Positions 1-6,867 of a stretch of 12,022 nt of DNA are shown here, piece by piece. Position 1 is the first letter of the stretch, and each line of letters begins with the position of its first letter. Made by a program: the position numbers and the translations under genes. The notes beneath the pieces are model-generated. The model made no database searches and was not told where the DNA came from. It was given only the letters and a program-made list of their open reading frames with translations. The DNA is from Rickettsiales bacterium (GTDB lineage: Bacteria > Pseudomonadota > Alphaproteobacteria > Rickettsiales > UBA1997), in NCBI GenBank assembly GCA_031284025.1, contig JAITAR010000103.1, positions 1 to 12,022 on the forward strand, read 5' to 3'.

Positions 1-482
1 ATAACCCAATCGCCATAAAAATAGGTAAGAATACCGATTTCGCTAAATTGAGACAGATAGTGTCCATATTAAATCCAGAAAATGATAGAGGAAAAATTAT
101 TTTAACTTCAAGATTTGGAGTTGGAAACTCCGCAAAATTTTTGGCCCCCATCATAGAGGATATGAAGTCTAGTAGGCTGAACGTTATCTGGTGCTGTGAC
201 CCCATGCATGGTAATACAAAAAAGCTGGAGAATGGGCTAAAGACCAGAAATTTCTGTGACATTCTGGCAGAGTTCAGGGAATTTTCTGAGGTCTGTGGTT
301 CGGCAAACGTGTATGTTGGAGGGATTCATATAGAGGCAACGGCAGAGGATGTCACGGAGTGTTGTGATGAGGAAATTTCTCTAGGGGATTTGAATAAAAA
401 CTTTAAAAGTCTCTGTGATCCGAGGCTAAACTATAGACAATCTTTAGAGTTAATTAATAAAATCAAGTTTGTACTTTCCTAG
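1..482 (+). CDS. Class II DAHP synthase (3-deoxy-7-phosphoheptulonate synthase), C-terminal part
   Basis: This is the 3' end of a gene that begins left of the window; the frame is open from base 3, giving about 159 residues. The enzyme condenses phosphoenolpyruvate with erythrose 4-phosphate, the first step of the shikimate pathway, in the cytoplasm. Visible class II signatures are DPMHGNT, KTRNF, GGIHIEAT followed by DVTEC, and CDPRLN. In characterised class II enzymes the His, Glu and Asp of these blocks bind the metal; the Cys ligand would lie in the missing N-terminal part. The class II (plant/mycobacterial-like) fold is distinct from the E. coli AroF/G/H type. Its last 20 bases overlap the 3' end of the convergent chorismate mutase gene. 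The assignment is very secure; only the 5' portion is missing because of the window edge. Confidence 0.95.
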   Translation, partial: NPIAIKIGKNTDFAKLRQIVSILNPENDRGKIILTSRFGVGNSAKFLAPIIEDMKSSRLNVIWCCDPMHGNTKKLENGLKTRNFCDILAEFREFSEVCGSANVYVGGIHIEATAEDVTECCDEEISLGDLNKNFKSLCDPRLNYRQSLELINKIKFVLS

Positions 483-714
483 AGGCCGAAATAATCTCTC
501 TATATATCAGTTCAATTGACTCTGCTGGTAGATCCTCTGATGCAAGTTCACACAGTCTCTCCAGTAGTTCTTTCTCCCTCATGGGATGGTGAACTGCGAT
601 GCCATTCTTTTTTTTGTACTCGCCTATTTTTTTGGAAATGCTCATACGCTCTTTTAGCATACTGACTATATTCCTGTCACACCTGTCAATTTCTTTTCTC
701 AGTTCCTCTAGCAT
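463..714 (-). CDS. Chorismate mutase, stand-alone AroQ class
   Basis: An 83-residue all-helical chorismate mutase that converts chorismate to prephenate. Aligned by eye to the E. coli P-protein mutase domain, it keeps nearly all catalytic positions: Arg6 (R11), Arg23 (R28), Lys34 (K39), Arg46 and Glu47 (R51, E52), Ser78 (S84) and Gln82 (Q88). The position of E. coli Asp48 is His43. There is no fused dehydratase or dehydrogenase domain, and neither enzyme is encoded elsewhere in the window, so the visible product is prephenate itself. The ATG is chosen because the N-terminus MLEELRKEID fits the family; no good Shine-Dalgarno precedes it. The gene runs divergently from the type II dehydroquinase and convergently onto the DAHP synthase, overlapping it by 20 bases. 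An A8 run (minus strand) encodes three lysines near residues 34-36. Confidence 0.92.
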   Translation of the reverse strand: MLEELRKEIDRCDRNIVSMLKERMSISKKIGEYKKKNGIAVHHPMREKELLERLCELASEDLPAESIELIYREIISASRKVQT

Positions 715-722
715 ATTGTGTA

Positions 723-750
723 TTGACGAAAACCTTGTGCTATATATTAT
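723..750 (+). promoter_or_regulatory. Sigma70-like promoter for the type II dehydroquinase gene
   Basis: A -35 box TTGACG (723-728) is separated by 16 bases from a -10 box TATTAT (745-750), in the short divergent gap between the chorismate mutase and dehydroquinase genes. Transcription would start near 757, close enough that the ATG at 766 would have almost no leader; this favours the ATG at 778. Prediction from sequence only. Confidence 0.55.
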
Positions 751-777
751 TTTTAGTGTAAACTAATGCAAGGCGGG

Positions 778-1218
778 ATGTTGAAAATTCTGATTATAAA
801 TGGTCCGAATCTGAACATGCTCGGGCTAAGGGAACCCGGCATATATGGAAATAAAAGTCTAGAGGACATAAAAAATGAGTGCCTCGGTGAGGCGCAATCT
901 ATGGGTATGGAAATAGATTTTATCCAGAGTAATATAGAAGGAGAGTTAATAACTACCATACAGCAGTCCCTAGGGAAGTATGACGGTATAATAATTAACC
1001 CAGCTGCCTATAGCCATACGTCTATAGGCATACTTGATGCTCTAAAATCTGTGAATATTCCAACGGTGGAAGTGCATTTGTCAAACATATATAAAAGAGA
1101 TGAATTTAGACACAAATCCTATGTATCCCTCTACGCAACTGGTGTTATAGGTGGTTTCGGCTCCTATGGCTACATTTTGGCTCTAAAGGCGATATATGCC
1201 GAATTGAGTAAAAAATAA
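778..1218 (+). CDS. aroQ: 3-dehydroquinate dehydratase, type II
   Basis: Dehydrates 3-dehydroquinate to 3-dehydroshikimate (step 3 of the shikimate pathway), normally as a cytoplasmic dodecamer. Family blocks appear in order: NGPNLNMLG, then REPGIYG with the catalytic Arg18 and Tyr23, QSNIEGEL, NPAAYSHTSIG, EVHLSN with the catalytic His100, and RDEFRHKS. The lid block is usually QSNHEGEL; here the His is Ile, a mild departure. I chose the ATG at 778 because AAGG lies 4 bases upstream and the protein then starts MLKILIINGPN like its homologues; an in-frame ATG at 766 would add four residues. The 3' end overlaps the convergent chorismate synthase gene by 49 bases. Length (146 residues) is normal for the family. 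Confidence 0.95.
   Translation: MLKILIINGPNLNMLGLREPGIYGNKSLEDIKNECLGEAQSMGMEIDFIQSNIEGELITTIQQSLGKYDGIIINPAAYSHTSIGILDALKSVNIPTVEVHLSNIYKRDEFRHKSYVSLYATGVIGGFGSYGYILALKAIYAELSKK
1005..1030. repeat. Perfect 9-bp inverted repeat inside the dehydroquinase gene
   Basis: TGCCTATAG (1005-1013) and CTATAGGCA (1022-1030) are perfectly complementary and separated by 8 bases, so the mRNA can form a stable hairpin within the codons of the NPAAYSHTSIG block. No T-tract follows. Function unknown; it may be fortuitous because the encoded residues are conserved. Confidence 0.5.
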
Positions 1219-2249
1219 TCGGCCAGCACAAGGGCCACCATAGCTTCACCAACGGGCACAACTCTGATTCCTAGACATACGTCGTGTCGGCCTGTGGTTG
1301 AGATTCTGGTGTTTTTAAAATCTTGCGCTAGAGTATTTTGCTCTATGGCAATTGAACTTGTTGGTTTAATGGCGAAGCGAACGACTATATCCTGTCCTGT
1401 GGATATTCCACCGAGTATACCACCCGCATGATTGGATTCAAAGTTAACTCTGTTATTTTTAAAGTTCATCTGATCACAATGCTGTGAGCCTCTCATTTCC
1501 ACAACATTAAGACCATCTCCAATTTCTACAGATCTAACGGCATTTATTCCCATAATTGCTCTAGCTAACTCGGCATTAAGCTTATTGTAAACGGGTTCCC
1601 CAAGACCTACATCTACACCTCTAGCCCTAATTTCCACTAGTGCCCCAATTGAATCTCCTTGATTTTTTAATTTATCTAGTAATATCCTCCATCTCCCCAC
1701 TAAATCCTTGTCTGGACAGAAAAATGCGTTTTGGTCTATTTCATCCTCACACCATTCGTTTATTTTTAAATCTCCGATTTGGATCAGAGCCCCCTTTATA
1801 CAAATGTGGGGAATAATTTTTCTTGCAATAGCTCCGGCGGCAACTCTCACAGCAGTTTCTCTGGCAGAAGCTCGTCCTCCGCCTCTGTAATCTCTATTGC
1901 CATATTTCATGAAATATGTGTAGTCCGCATGCCCTGGACGAAATAGATTTTTTATGTCAGAATAATCTCTATCCTTTGAATTCTCATTGCCTATGATAAA
2001 CGATATGGGAGTGCCAGTTGTTTTACCATCGAATAGACCAGACAAAATCTCAACCCTATCGCTTTCGTTTCTCGGGGTTGTGCCAGAAATATTCTGTCCC
2101 GGCCTTCTCTTTGCCATATGGTGTGCTATATCATCCTCCGATAGTTTAATATTTGGAGGTACACCATCCAGCACGCCACCAATACATGGGCCGTGGCTTT
2201 CTCCCCAGGATGTTAGTTTTAAAATGTTTCCAAAGGAATTCCCAGACAT
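1170..2249 (-). CDS. aroC: Chorismate synthase
   Basis: Makes chorismate from 5-enolpyruvylshikimate 3-phosphate using reduced FMN, the last common step of the pathway. The 359-residue length is typical. Signatures include the N-terminal GNILKLTSWGESHGP, the RRPGQ block, RPGHADYTY, YRGGGRASARET, the FESNHAGGILGGISTGQ stretch and TTGRHDVC near the C-terminus. These match the bacterial monofunctional type, and the RGGGRASARET form is common in alphaproteobacteria. The ATG at 2249 is chosen because MSGNSFGNILKLTSWGESHG matches homologues; no clear Shine-Dalgarno is visible. Its final 49 bases are shared with the end of the convergent dehydroquinase gene, so the tail after ADYFLL is encoded inside that overlap. 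It is divergent from aroK across a 59-base gap. Confidence 0.96.
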   Translation of the reverse strand: MSGNSFGNILKLTSWGESHGPCIGGVLDGVPPNIKLSEDDIAHHMAKRRPGQNISGTTPRNESDRVEILSGLFDGKTTGTPISFIIGNENSKDRDYSDIKNLFRPGHADYTYFMKYGNRDYRGGGRASARETAVRVAAGAIARKIIPHICIKGALIQIGDLKINEWCEDEIDQNAFFCPDKDLVGRWRILLDKLKNQGDSIGALVEIRARGVDVGLGEPVYNKLNAELARAIMGINAVRSVEIGDGLNVVEMRGSQHCDQMNFKNNRVNFESNHAGGILGGISTGQDIVVRFAIKPTSSIAIEQNTLAQDFKNTRISTTGRHDVCLGIRVVPVGEAMVALVLADYFLLNSAYIAFRAKM

Positions 2250-2315
2250 TTCATTTTCAAATTTTCAGTTTATTTCACTAGGTATATGTTGGATATATTT
2301 TTTATAAAATGAAAT
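2248..2315. repeat. 10-bp inverted repeat spanning both divergent start sites
   Basis: ATTTCATTTT (2248-2257) and AAAATGAAAT (2306-2315) are perfect complements. They lie at the two ends of the aroC-aroK divergent gap, each overlapping or abutting a start codon. The spacing (48 bases between arms) suits a looped or symmetrical regulatory region more than a hairpin. AT-richness makes chance similarity possible. Confidence 0.4.
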
Positions 2316-2827
2316 CCCTAGCTCTGGTTGGTTTTATGGGTAGCGGAAAAACCACGGTTTCCTTTTACCTGGCAAAGCATTACAATTTGAAACAAATTTC
2401 CGTTGATAGGGAAATTGAGAACAGCACTGGAAAAAGCGTGGGGGAAATTTTTTCAGAGTTTGGGGAGAAATATTTTAGAGAACTGGAACATGGGGAAATC
2501 AGTAGGCATTTGGAAGAGAAATGTATTTTTGATCTAGGTGGCGGGGCCTTTATTCAAAAGAGAAACAGAAATTTACTAGAAAAATTTGCTGTAAAAACAG
2601 TTTTTCTAGATGTTCCATTCGGTCTAATCTGTAGAAGACTTGAAAACGAAAGAAATACTAGGCCGCTACTCTCTGGAGATAATTGGAAGAAGAAGGCTCT
2701 GGCACTATTGGAAGAACGTTATGGAGTTTATAGCAAAGCGAACATTTGCATTAGGGTAAAGGAAAATGATTCGGCACTGGATATAGTTAGTTATATAGTA
2801 AAAACGTTAGAAAATGAAAAAAGTTAG
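2309..2827 (+). CDS. aroK: Shikimate kinase
   Basis: Phosphorylates shikimate at the 3-hydroxyl with ATP (step 5). The 172-residue protein has the Walker A loop GFMGSGKTT (8-16), the shikimate-binding Asp33 in VDREIE, Arg57 in GEKYFRELE, the GGG turn at 77-79 in DLGGGAF, and Arg118 in the TRPLL lid segment. It is the classical P-loop AroK family, not the archaeal GHMP-type shikimate kinase. No Shine-Dalgarno precedes the ATG, so translation may be leaderless or weakly initiated. It overlaps aroB by 14 bases, and the aroK-aroB order is a widespread bacterial arrangement, which implies translational coupling. Confidence 0.96.
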   Translation: MKSLALVGFMGSGKTTVSFYLAKHYNLKQISVDREIENSTGKSVGEIFSEFGEKYFRELEHGEISRHLEEKCIFDLGGGAFIQKRNRNLLEKFAVKTVFLDVPFGLICRRLENERNTRPLLSGDNWKKKALALLEERYGVYSKANICIRVKENDSALDIVSYIVKTLENEKS

Positions 2828-3932
2828 TGTAAAACTGTCTACCAATGGCTACGATATTCTGATTGGAAGCGGACTTCTCAGAGAAAGTGCCGAGCTAATT
2901 AACGGTGTTTTCCCGATAAATAAATGTAAAAAAGCATTTGTCATAGCCGACGAAAACATCAGAACATTCGGATACCTCGAGACTCTGAACGATAATCTGA
3001 AGAGAGTGGGCTATGAATATATGAATATCGTTATTCCTCCAGGAGAAAAAAGTAAATCCTTTAGAGTATTTGAGAGGACAGCGGAATTTATTTTGCAAAA
3101 TGGACTAAGTAGAAGTGATTTTTTGGTGGCTCTGGGTGGAGGTGTTGTCGGAGATCTAGTTGGATTTTTAGCATCTGTTCTACTTAGGGGAATACAATTT
3201 TTGCAAATACCCACAACGCTACTGGCACAGGTAGATAGCTCCGTTGGTGGTAAAACGGGAATAAACAGTAATTCTGGGAAAAATCTAATGGGAACATTTC
3301 ATCAACCTAGGTTGGTTATTATAGATCCACTAACTCTAGAGACTCTACCCCCAAGAGACCTAAGGGCTGGTTACACAGAGGCTCTAAAGTATTCTCTGGT
3401 CATGGATAGAGATTTTTTTCACTATCTAGAGAAAAACGGAAAGAGGTGTATAGATTTAGACCCTGATGTATGTGACTATGTTATCCAAAAAAGTTGTCAG
3501 AGCAAGGCTTACATCGTAGAGCAGGATGAATATGAGACTAAGGATATAAGAGTTATTTTAAATCTTGGCCACACATTTGGTCATGTTTACGAAAAAATCG
3601 CTAATTTTGATGAAAGAAAGATTAGGCATGGTGAAGCAGTCGGCATAGGTATATTACAAGCTTTTCAATTGGGAAGCAAAATTGGTATAGGTGATGAAGG
3701 TGAACTTAATTTACTACTGGGTCATTTTGATAAATTAGGTCTATTTAATTTTGATGACCTGGGGAAAATAGGAGATTTTAGAGACGTTAGCCATGAAGTT
3801 TTTATGAATCTCATGAAAAAGGACAAAAAATCTGAATGTGGAAAAATAAATCTAGTTCTGTGCGAAAAAATCGGTGTAGCAAGACTGTTCAGGGGTATAC
3901 CGGAGGAAAAAATTATTAATTCATTTTTTTGA
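2814..3932 (+). CDS. aroB: 3-dehydroquinate synthase
   Basis: Converts DAHP to 3-dehydroquinate (step 2) using NAD and a divalent metal. Blocks include PPGEKSK, LGGGVVGDLVGFLASVLLRG (NAD-binding), IPTTLLAQVDSSVGGKTGIN, FHQPRLVIID, LPPRDLRAGYTEALKY, NLGHTFGH and RHGEAVGIG. The expected metal ligands are Glu189, His253 and His272. The LLAQVDSSVGGKTGIN plus FHQPRLV combination reads like an alphaproteobacterial enzyme. The sequence fits dehydroquinate synthase well, and the surrounding aro genes support that over the related sugar-phosphate cyclases (for example 2-deoxy-scyllo-inosose synthase). The start lies within the end of aroK. A T7 run precedes the stop codon but has no clear hairpin. Confidence 0.96.
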   Translation: MKKVSVKLSTNGYDILIGSGLLRESAELINGVFPINKCKKAFVIADENIRTFGYLETLNDNLKRVGYEYMNIVIPPGEKSKSFRVFERTAEFILQNGLSRSDFLVALGGGVVGDLVGFLASVLLRGIQFLQIPTTLLAQVDSSVGGKTGINSNSGKNLMGTFHQPRLVIIDPLTLETLPPRDLRAGYTEALKYSLVMDRDFFHYLEKNGKRCIDLDPDVCDYVIQKSCQSKAYIVEQDEYETKDIRVILNLGHTFGHVYEKIANFDERKIRHGEAVGIGILQAFQLGSKIGIGDEGELNLLLGHFDKLGLFNFDDLGKIGDFRDVSHEVFMNLMKKDKKSECGKINLVLCEKIGVARLFRGIPEEKIINSFF

Positions 3933-3952
3933 AAACGCGCCCATAGCCATAT

Positions 3953-3980
3953 TTGACAGTTAAAATAGATACTGTACAAG
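3953..3980 (+). promoter_or_regulatory. Promoter-like sequence before the ITPase-GHMP operon
   Basis: A consensus -35 box TTGACA (3953-3958) is followed after 16 bases by TACAAG (3975-3980), a 4-of-6 match to the -10 consensus, in the 75-base gap between aroB and the next gene. It would allow the four downstream genes to be transcribed separately from aroK-aroB. Confidence 0.45.
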
Positions 3981-4007
3981 TATTGGCAAGCAATCTAGTA
4001 AAGATTT

Positions 4008-5774
4008 ATGGAAAAATTGTTCTATCTGACTACAAACGAACATAAAGTTAAAGAAGCAAACAAGTTTTTTGGAGAGAAGTATGGATTTAATCTGGAAATA
4101 ATTAGCCCGGACTTTGAAATACTTGAAATTCAGGCTAAAACATGCGCTGAGGTTGCTAGATTTAGTGCAAAATATGCCTGTGAAAAATTAGGGTATCCCG
4201 TTCTGAAGTCCGATAGTGGTTTGTACGTTGACTGTTTAGGTGGTTTGCCAGGACCCTACAACTCGTACTTTGACAAACAGGTGGGTATCGATAAGTTTTT
4301 GACAATGTTGGATAGTGAAACTAATAGAAGGGCAAGACTAGAACATTGTTTTGCCTACTGTGAGCCCGGTCAGGAGCCAGTGGTTTTCAGCGGAGGTGGA
4401 GTTGGTGTAATTTCCCACAGGAGCAGAGGGGAATTGGGTAGATGGCACGATAGGTTCTTTATTCCAGAGGGAGAAAACAGAACACTCAGTGAACTGAGAG
4501 CAATAGATCATGAGTACGAGGCCACATTCTGGGGAGATGCTAAAGACCAATTTGCCAGGTGGTATATTAAAAAACTAGAGGCCAGGGCTACCCAAGAATC
4601 TTCTGTGTCTGAGCAGAGCCATCGCTATGGCTCATCGAAGCCTAAATCTAGGGTAGGCTCAAACGTTGCCCAGGAGGATGATAAGATTGAGAGATTTCCG
4701 GTATATGAAGTTGGACATATATTTAACCCAATTAATATATCCTATGACAAACCAGTGCTAAAACTACATAGCATTGGGATTAGCTATCCATGTCGTTTGG
4801 ATGCTATGGCCATTGATCCGTGTGCAGTTGCCTACAATGATACTTTATCCTATCGGCCGGGGGAAGTTGTGGTCTCCATTGAAAAATTTTTGCGCATCAG
4901 AACTGAAGTTATTGACGAAAATTTCGGTGAACTCAGAGTTTCACAGAGAACAAGGAGGACTGTTCTTGTGAAACATGCCTATAAATTGATGTGTGCTGCC
5001 CTGAATGTGACTCCATCGCTATCCATTGAGGTTATTGATGATGGCATACCAAAGCACTGTGGCTTCGGCTCTAGCAGTTCAACCATAGCCGGCGTTTGTG
5101 CCAGCATTAATGAGTTATATGGAAATCCAATTGAAGTACTAGATTTAATAAGATATGTAGCCATGAACCACGGAGAGGAGGTGGCCGATAGCGAGGAAAA
5201 CAAACTTAAAGCAGTTCAGTGCATTGGTGGTGGAGCGAGTGGTGGTATGTTGGATAGTGGCATAATAGTGATAGCTGGACAGTCAACTCCCATAGCCGCA
5301 GTTAGCTATGACGCCGATGTAATAATAGGAGTACCTTTGGATTTTAGGCAGAAGGATGCTGCAGAGCTGATGGAGCTTGAAGAAAATAATCTATACAAAT
5401 TTGTCAAGACTGGTGAGAAGTATAGAGAAAATATAGCCTATAATTTTTTACATAGGGTTTTGCCCGGCATGGTTCATGGAGATCTAAGGGCTCTGTCGGA
5501 TATAGTTTTTGACTATAGGTTTAATATGGGTAGTATCGAAAATTGTTCTTTTGTTTTTCCTCCGATGATTGACCATGCAAAAGCTCTATCTAGTCTCTAT
5601 AGGAATGGAATATGTGAAATGCTTTCACTGTCCTCGGTTGGTCCAGCCTTTTTTGCAGTTCTTAGAGGGGATTCTAATAGAAGGCGGGTTATTGAGGTAA
5701 TGAGAAACCTAGGAATGAGCATTATAGAGACAAGGATATTTAACAATAAGTACATTATTTCTTCTAAGAATTAA
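4008..5774 (+). CDS. Fusion protein: ITPase/HAM1-like NTP pyrophosphatase domain plus GHMP-family kinase domain
   Basis: A 588-residue two-domain protein. Residues 1 to about 190 resemble RdgB/HAM1 purine-NTP pyrophosphatases: TTNEHKVKEA near the N-terminus, then SDSGLYVDCLGGLPGPY (68-84; Asp69 sits at the RdgB catalytic Asp) and GVGVISHRSRGELGRWHDRFF. The family FGYDP block is altered to RWHDR and the C-terminal SHRG motif is changed, so substrate choice may have shifted. Residues about 193-245 are a hydrophilic linker. Residues about 246-588 look like a GHMP kinase, with the ATP-loop motif PKHCGFGSSSS (348-358), a glycine-rich GGGASGG (408-414) and a C-terminal SVGPAFFAVLRG (542-553). The kinase substrate is not evident; it is not homoserine kinase or a known mevalonate-pathway kinase by eye. 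Only AAAGA precedes the ATG. It heads a four-gene co-directional run. Confidence 0.75.
   Translation: MEKLFYLTTNEHKVKEANKFFGEKYGFNLEIISPDFEILEIQAKTCAEVARFSAKYACEKLGYPVLKSDSGLYVDCLGGLPGPYNSYFDKQVGIDKFLTMLDSETNRRARLEHCFAYCEPGQEPVVFSGGGVGVISHRSRGELGRWHDRFFIPEGENRTLSELRAIDHEYEATFWGDAKDQFARWYIKKLEARATQESSVSEQSHRYGSSKPKSRVGSNVAQEDDKIERFPVYEVGHIFNPINISYDKPVLKLHSIGISYPCRLDAMAIDPCAVAYNDTLSYRPGEVVVSIEKFLRIRTEVIDENFGELRVSQRTRRTVLVKHAYKLMCAALNVTPSLSIEVIDDGIPKHCGFGSSSSTIAGVCASINELYGNPIEVLDLIRYVAMNHGEEVADSEENKLKAVQCIGGGASGGMLDSGIIVIAGQSTPIAAVSYDADVIIGVPLDFRQKDAAELMELEENNLYKFVKTGEKYRENIAYNFLHRVLPGMVHGDLRALSDIVFDYRFNMGSIENCSFVFPPMIDHAKALSSLYRNGICEMLSLSSVGPAFFAVLRGDSNRRRVIEVMRNLGMSIIETRIFNNKYIISSKN
4616..4659. 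repeat. Two tandem hairpins in the inter-domain linker
   Basis: GAGCCAT (4616-4622) pairs perfectly with ATGGCTC (4627-4633) around a 4-base loop. Immediately after, AGCCTA (4639-4644) pairs with TAGGCT (4654-4659) around 9 bases. Both fall within codons for the hydrophilic linker joining the two enzyme domains, where protein sequence constraint should be weakest. No T-tract follows, so they are not intrinsic terminators. Confidence 0.45.
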
Positions 5775-5779
5775 TTAAT

Positions 5780-5783
5780 GGAG
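5780..5783 (+). promoter_or_regulatory. Shine-Dalgarno GGAG deciding a GTG start
   Basis: GGAG at 5780-5783 lies 7 bases before GTG 5791 and 4 bases before TTG 5788. The ATG at 5778 is out of frame and runs quickly into a stop, so the aminotransferase gene must start at a non-ATG codon here. Spacing favours the GTG. Confidence 0.55.
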
Positions 5784-5790
5784 TCTTTTG

Positions 5791-6867
5791 GTGAGTAGTG
5801 GTCACGTTTTTTGTTTTGATAGGGGGTTTAGGGAGGACTATTCTTTTTCCGTTTGGAAGCCGATAGATATGACCTTATCTGGGACATTTCTTGCCGAAAG
5901 AAACATTTACTTAGATCCAAACGAGGTGAGCATGGTAGTTTCTAGTTATCCCAGTCACGATCTAGAGGAAAAATTGAAACGCAATTTGCTAGAATTCTAT
6001 GGGATTAAATATGGAAAAATTGTGCTAGGAGCGGGTTGCAATGGTATAATCCAGAACCTAGCTAAAGTTCTTTTCAGAGACAAGGGAGAATTACTTACCA
6101 GTTTCTACGTCTTTCATCAGATGGAGTATGCTGTAAATTCCCTGGGAGGGAGAACTATTAGCATTGGGCACAATGACGATTTTTCAGTAGATTTTGACAG
6201 AATGAAGGAGAACATAAATAGAAACACCAGAGCAATATTTCTGTGTAATCCGAACAATCCAACGGGGTTTTACGAAAGAATGGACAAAATTATTGATTTA
6301 GCTCGCTATGCAAAAAATATACCAATAATTTTGGATGAATCGTGCATTGATTTTTCAGAAGAAAAATCGATACTAGGCCTTGGAGAAAATCAGGATAATT
6401 TAATAGTTGTAAATTCCCTTTCAAAATCATTTGGATTGGCGGGGTTACGTATTGGCTATGGCCTATTTTCAGAGAAATTCTACAATCTATTCGTAGAGAA
6501 TACGAGTAGATATGAAATATCTAATCTGTCGTTATATTATGCTAACTTTTGTTTTGATAGGGATTTGATAGCGAAAAATATAAGATTGGTAATAGATGAA
6601 AGAGAGTTGCTAAGAAATGCTATGGGCTATTCCGGCATAGATGTAATTGAGTCGCACACAAATACTCTCATGACGAAGAATATTTTCAGTGATAACTTCT
6701 TCCATACTCTGGAGGAAAATGGAGTTTCGGTTGTAAGAGTGAGGAACGAGCTAGGTAAACACATGTTTCGGATAGCTGTACAGAATCCTGAGACAAACAG
6801 GAAATTTATTAATGTTTTAAAAATGCTACGGGGAAAATATGAAAATATCACTCGCTACGAATTTTGA
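5791..6867 (+). CDS. PLP-dependent aminotransferase, fold type I (HisC/CobD-like)
   Basis: About 358 residues, the usual size for the HisC/CobD branch of class I/II aminotransferases. Numbered from the TTG at 5788, motifs are GAGCNGIIQN (81-90, phosphate and cofactor region), CNPNNPTG (153-160), ILDESC with the PLP-pyridine Asp183, NSLSKSFGLAGLRIGYG with the Schiff-base Lys213 and Arg221, and FRIAV with the carboxylate-binding Arg328. HisC (histidinol-phosphate), CobD (threonine-phosphate decarboxylase) and aromatic aminotransferases of this clade cannot be separated by eye. A phosphorylated amino compound made by the neighbouring GHMP kinase would fit HisC/CobD chemistry, while an aromatic keto acid would fit the aro block; both are inference. 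It starts 16 bases after the preceding stop and overlaps the next gene by 29 bases, so co-translation is likely. Confidence 0.82.
   Translation: MSSGHVFCFDRGFREDYSFSVWKPIDMTLSGTFLAERNIYLDPNEVSMVVSSYPSHDLEEKLKRNLLEFYGIKYGKIVLGAGCNGIIQNLAKVLFRDKGELLTSFYVFHQMEYAVNSLGGRTISIGHNDDFSVDFDRMKENINRNTRAIFLCNPNNPTGFYERMDKIIDLARYAKNIPIILDESCIDFSEEKSILGLGENQDNLIVVNSLSKSFGLAGLRIGYGLFSEKFYNLFVENTSRYEISNLSLYYANFCFDRDLIAKNIRLVIDERELLRNAMGYSGIDVIESHTNTLMTKNIFSDNFFHTLEENGVSVVRVRNELGKHMFRIAVQNPETNRKFINVLKMLRGKYENITRYEF

Noticed and set aside
600..640. A8 run in the chorismate mutase gene as a slippage site
   Set aside because: It encodes plain lysines in a helix region; A runs are common in A+T-rich genomes, so no special meaning is claimed.
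3011..3214. Minus-strand frames inside aroB, aroC, the fusion gene and others
   Set aside because: All lie within strongly supported genes and show no family features of their own.
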